Source: Ruminococcaceae bacterium UBA6392
Lineage (GTDB): Bacteria > Bacillota > Clostridia > Oscillospirales > Acutalibacteraceae
DNA: 17,013 nucleotides
Direction of reading: 5' to 3'
Assembly: GCA_002438685.1 (NCBI GenBank)
Contig: DJQG01000054.1
Coordinates: 1 to 17,013 of the forward strand
Part shown: positions 15,132 through 17,013 of the stretch, one piece after another
Position numbering within the stretch: position 1 is the stretch's first letter
Layout of the letters: the number at the start of each line of letters is the position of its first letter
The notes under the pieces: generated by a model
What the model saw: the letters and a program-made list of their open reading frames with translations, nothing else
Database searches by the model: none
Told to the model about the DNA's origin: nothing
Position numbers and translations under genes: made by a program

Positions 15132-16202
15132 ATGAAATTAGGAATAGTAGGTCTGCCGAATGTCGGCAAGAGCACACTTTTCAACGCCATCACAAACGCA
15201 GGCGCGCAGTCCGCGAACTATGCGTTCTGCACCATTGAGCCGAATGTCGGCGTAGTCGCAGTGCCGGACGAGCGGTTGGACAAGCTCGCCGAGATGTATC
15301 ACCCGGACAAGATAACCCCCGCAACGATTGAATTCGTTGACATAGCGGGTCTTGTGCGCGGCGCATCGAGAGGCGAGGGTCTCGGCAACAAGTTCCTCTC
15401 GCACATAAGAGAGGTCGACGCGATAGTACATGTTGTTCGCTGCTTCGAGGACGACGACATTGTCCATGTTGACGCGACTATCGACCCGAAGAGAGACATC
15501 GAGACGATAAACCTCGAGCTCATTCTCTCCGACCTTGAGATGGTCGAGCGCAGAATAGACAGAGTCGCAAAACAGGCAAGAAACGACAAATCCGCAGCCG
15601 CCGAGCTTGAGTTCCTCAAAAGACTCAAAACCGAGCTTGAGAGCGAAGTGCCCGCGAGAAATGTCGAGTGCGACGAAAACGAGCGCGAATTTTTGGCTCA
15701 GATTGCCCTGCTCACCGCGAAGCCCGTAATATATGCCTGCAACATGAGTGAAAACGATTTTGCAAACAATATTGATACAAACCGCCACTATCTCGCTGTT
15801 AAAGAAATAGCCGCCGCAGAGGGTTCGGAGGTTCTGCCGATCTGTGCGGAGCTTGAGGCGGAGATAGCCTCGCTCGAAAAAGAGGAGCGAGAGATGTTCC
15901 TTACCGATCTCGGAATCGAGAAAGGCGGACTCGATCTGCTCGTCCAGCGCAGCTATCACCTGCTCGGTCTTATCTCATATCTGACCGCCGGCAAGCCCGA
16001 GGTCAGAGCCTGGACAATAACCCGCGGCACAAAGGCTCCCCAGGCGGCAGGAAAGATCCACTCCGACTTTGAGCGCGGATTCATACGCGCCGAGGTCATA
16101 AGCTTCGACGATCTCATCGCCTGCGGTTCGCTGACCGCCGCAAAGGAAAAGGGTCTTGTCCGCGGCGAAGGCAAAGAATATGTCATGAACGACGGCGATG
16201 TC
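15132..16202 (+). CDS. ychF: Redox-responsive ATPase/GTPase YchF (Obg family), last few codons replaced at a chimeric junction
   Basis: These 357 codons match YchF (OLA1), a universal Obg-family P-loop ATPase that binds the ribosome and is linked to oxidative-stress responses. Visible motifs: G1 GLPNVGKST (7-15); G3 DIAGLVRGASRGEGLGNKFL (70-89), where Leu73 replaces the usual catalytic Gln as in all YchF; and NMSE (204-207), the YchF variant of NKxD that favours ATP. A TGS-type C-terminal domain follows, with VRAWTITRGTKAPQAAGKIHSDFERGFIRAEV (291-322) and KGLVRGEGKEYVMNDGDV. Family members normally end about six residues later with a sequence like MHFRFNV and a stop. Here the frame instead continues open into phosphoglycerate kinase up to the end of the window. 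The ATG is set by the canonical N-terminus. The true 3' end is missing. Confidence 0.93.
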
Positions 16203-17013
16203 GTGCTGCTGCAGAACGTCCGCTTCAACCCGGAAGAGACCAGCAAGGATCCCGAGGAGCGCGCCGCATACGCCAAGAAGATCGCCGCTCTCGGCGAGGT
16301 CTTCGTGTCCGACGGTTTCGGTGTCGTCCACCGCGCCCAGGGCTCCAACTACGACGTCGCCGCCGACCTTCCGTCCGCTGCCGGCCTGCTGGTCGAGAAG
16401 GAAGTCAAGGCGCTGTCCCGCGCGACGGTGAACCCCGATCGTCCGCTGACCGTGGTGCTCGGCGGCTCCAAGGTCTCCGACAAGCTCGGCGTGATCGACA
16501 ACCTGCTGGACAAGGCCAACCGTCTGGTCATCGGCGGCGGCATGGCATACACCTTCCTCAAAGCCGAAGGCTACGAAGTCGGAACTTCGCTCGTCGATGA
16601 CAGTCAGATCGGATACTGCAAAGAAATGCTCGAAAAGGCGAAATCGCTCGGCAAGAAAGTATATCTTCCCGTCGACGTCGTAACCGCGAAATCTTTCCCC
16701 GATCCCATCGATGCCCCCATCGAAACTTCGATGCACGACGTTTCGGACATTCCCGCCGACGAAGAAGGGCTCGACATCGGCGAAAAGACGAGAGCGCTTT
16801 ACGCTGAAGTCGTCAAGGGTGCAAAGACGGTCGTCTGGAACGGACCTATGGGCGTTTTCGAAAATCCCATTCTCGCTGCCGGAACGAACGCTGTTGCCAA
16901 GGCTCTTGCCGAAGCAAAGGACGCAACGACCATCATCGGCGGCGGCGACAGCGCGGCTGCGGTGGATCAGCTGGGCTTTGCCCGGAAGGTCACCCATATC
17001 TCCACCGGCGGCG
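16203..17013 (+). CDS. pgk: Phosphoglycerate kinase fragment, in frame with ychF, probably a mosaic artefact
   Basis: The frame from ychF runs on for 270 codons that encode phosphoglycerate kinase, the glycolytic enzyme moving phosphate between 1,3-bisphosphoglycerate and ADP. It begins inside the N-terminal domain (VVLLQNVRFNPEETSKD), so about the first 100 residues are absent. It then passes SDGFGVVHRAQGS, VVLGGSKVSDKLGVI, GGGMAYTFLKAEGYEVG, the nucleotide-domain motif WNGPMGVFE and GGGDSAAAV, and stops at HISTGGG with about 20 residues missing at the window end. Codon style differs from the rest of the window: 16203 to about 16550 is GC-rich with CTG, GTG and AAG and its protein resembles actinobacterial (bifidobacterial) Pgk; about 16560-16930 uses GAA/AAA and reads like a Firmicute Pgk; the last 60 bases shift again (CTG, CGG). 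No start codon or ribosome binding site precedes it. Confidence 0.85.
   Translation, partial: MLLQNVRFNPEETSKDPEERAAYAKKIAALGEVFVSDGFGVVHRAQGSNYDVAADLPSAAGLLVEKEVKALSRATVNPDRPLTVVLGGSKVSDKLGVIDNLLDKANRLVIGGGMAYTFLKAEGYEVGTSLVDDSQIGYCKEMLEKAKSLGKKVYLPVDVVTAKSFPDPIDAPIETSMHDVSDIPADEEGLDIGEKTRALYAEVVKGAKTVVWNGPMGVFENPILAAGTNAVAKALAEAKDATTIIGGGDSAAAVDQLGFARKVTHISTGG

Noticed and set aside
15138..15959. Long minus-strand open frame opposite ychF
   Set aside because: It mirrors the ychF codons, has no ribosome binding site and no recognisable protein; the plus-strand protein is unmistakable.
15975..16997. 340-codon minus-strand open frame at the right end
   Set aside because: It is the antisense shadow of ychF/pgk and crosses the suspected chimeric junction, so it cannot be a real gene of one genome.
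15132..17013. A genuine YchF-Pgk fusion protein
   Set aside because: The break removes the end of YchF and the first third of the Pgk N-terminal domain, falls on a string that would fit both genes, and coincides with a change of codon style; further style changes occur at conserved Pgk motifs.

Overview
The window reads as a metagenome-derived piece of a Gram-positive Firmicute, most likely an uncultured gut Clostridia member of moderate GC. This is inferred from LytTR-free, OmpR-type two-component signalling, lipoprotein-type substrate-binding and glycoside-hydrolase-like proteins, Amidase_3 cell-wall enzymes, strong AGGAG-type ribosome binding sites with many GTG/TTG starts, and consensus sigma-A-like promoters. 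No rRNA, tRNA, CRISPR array, transposase or phage gene was seen. I did not find a convincing undescribed system. The clearest surprise is a chimeric right end.

Left part (1-3805): an aldose 1-epimerase-like gene with its own promoter and a CRP/FNR-like palindrome in its leader converges, across an intrinsic terminator, on a two-component system. The two-component genes run leftwards as histidine kinase then response regulator, overlapping by ATGA. A small four-helix membrane protein is transcribed divergently from the kinase and overlaps the end of the next gene tail to tail by 19 bases.

Envelope block (3787-7916, minus strand): a lipoprotein of the GHL10/DUF187 glycosyl-hydrolase-like family is followed by a 952-residue membrane-anchored N-acetylmuramoyl-L-alanine amidase. 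The amidase's N-terminal region resembles a degraded version of the same barrel, so the two probably work together on the cell wall.

Middle (8021-12654): an Rrf2-family regulator with a cysteine cluster has its own near-consensus promoter. Upstream of it lies a Gfo/Idh/MocA oxidoreductase, divergent from a GPH-type sugar:cation symporter that is translationally coupled (ATGA) to a metallophosphoesterase. The Gfo/Idh, symporter and phosphoesterase genes probably form a small carbohydrate uptake/processing locus of unknown substrate. A bidirectional terminator closes it.

Right part (12706-17013): an orphan family-5 substrate-binding lipoprotein follows tcdA (tRNA t6A dehydratase) on the minus strand, and ychF runs divergently on the plus strand. 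At 16185-16202 the ychF frame passes, six codons before its normal end, into the interior of a phosphoglycerate kinase gene. The Pgk part itself changes codon style at two further conserved motifs. I read this as an assembly chimera at a contig end, built from conserved pgk fragments of other taxa, not as a natural fusion.
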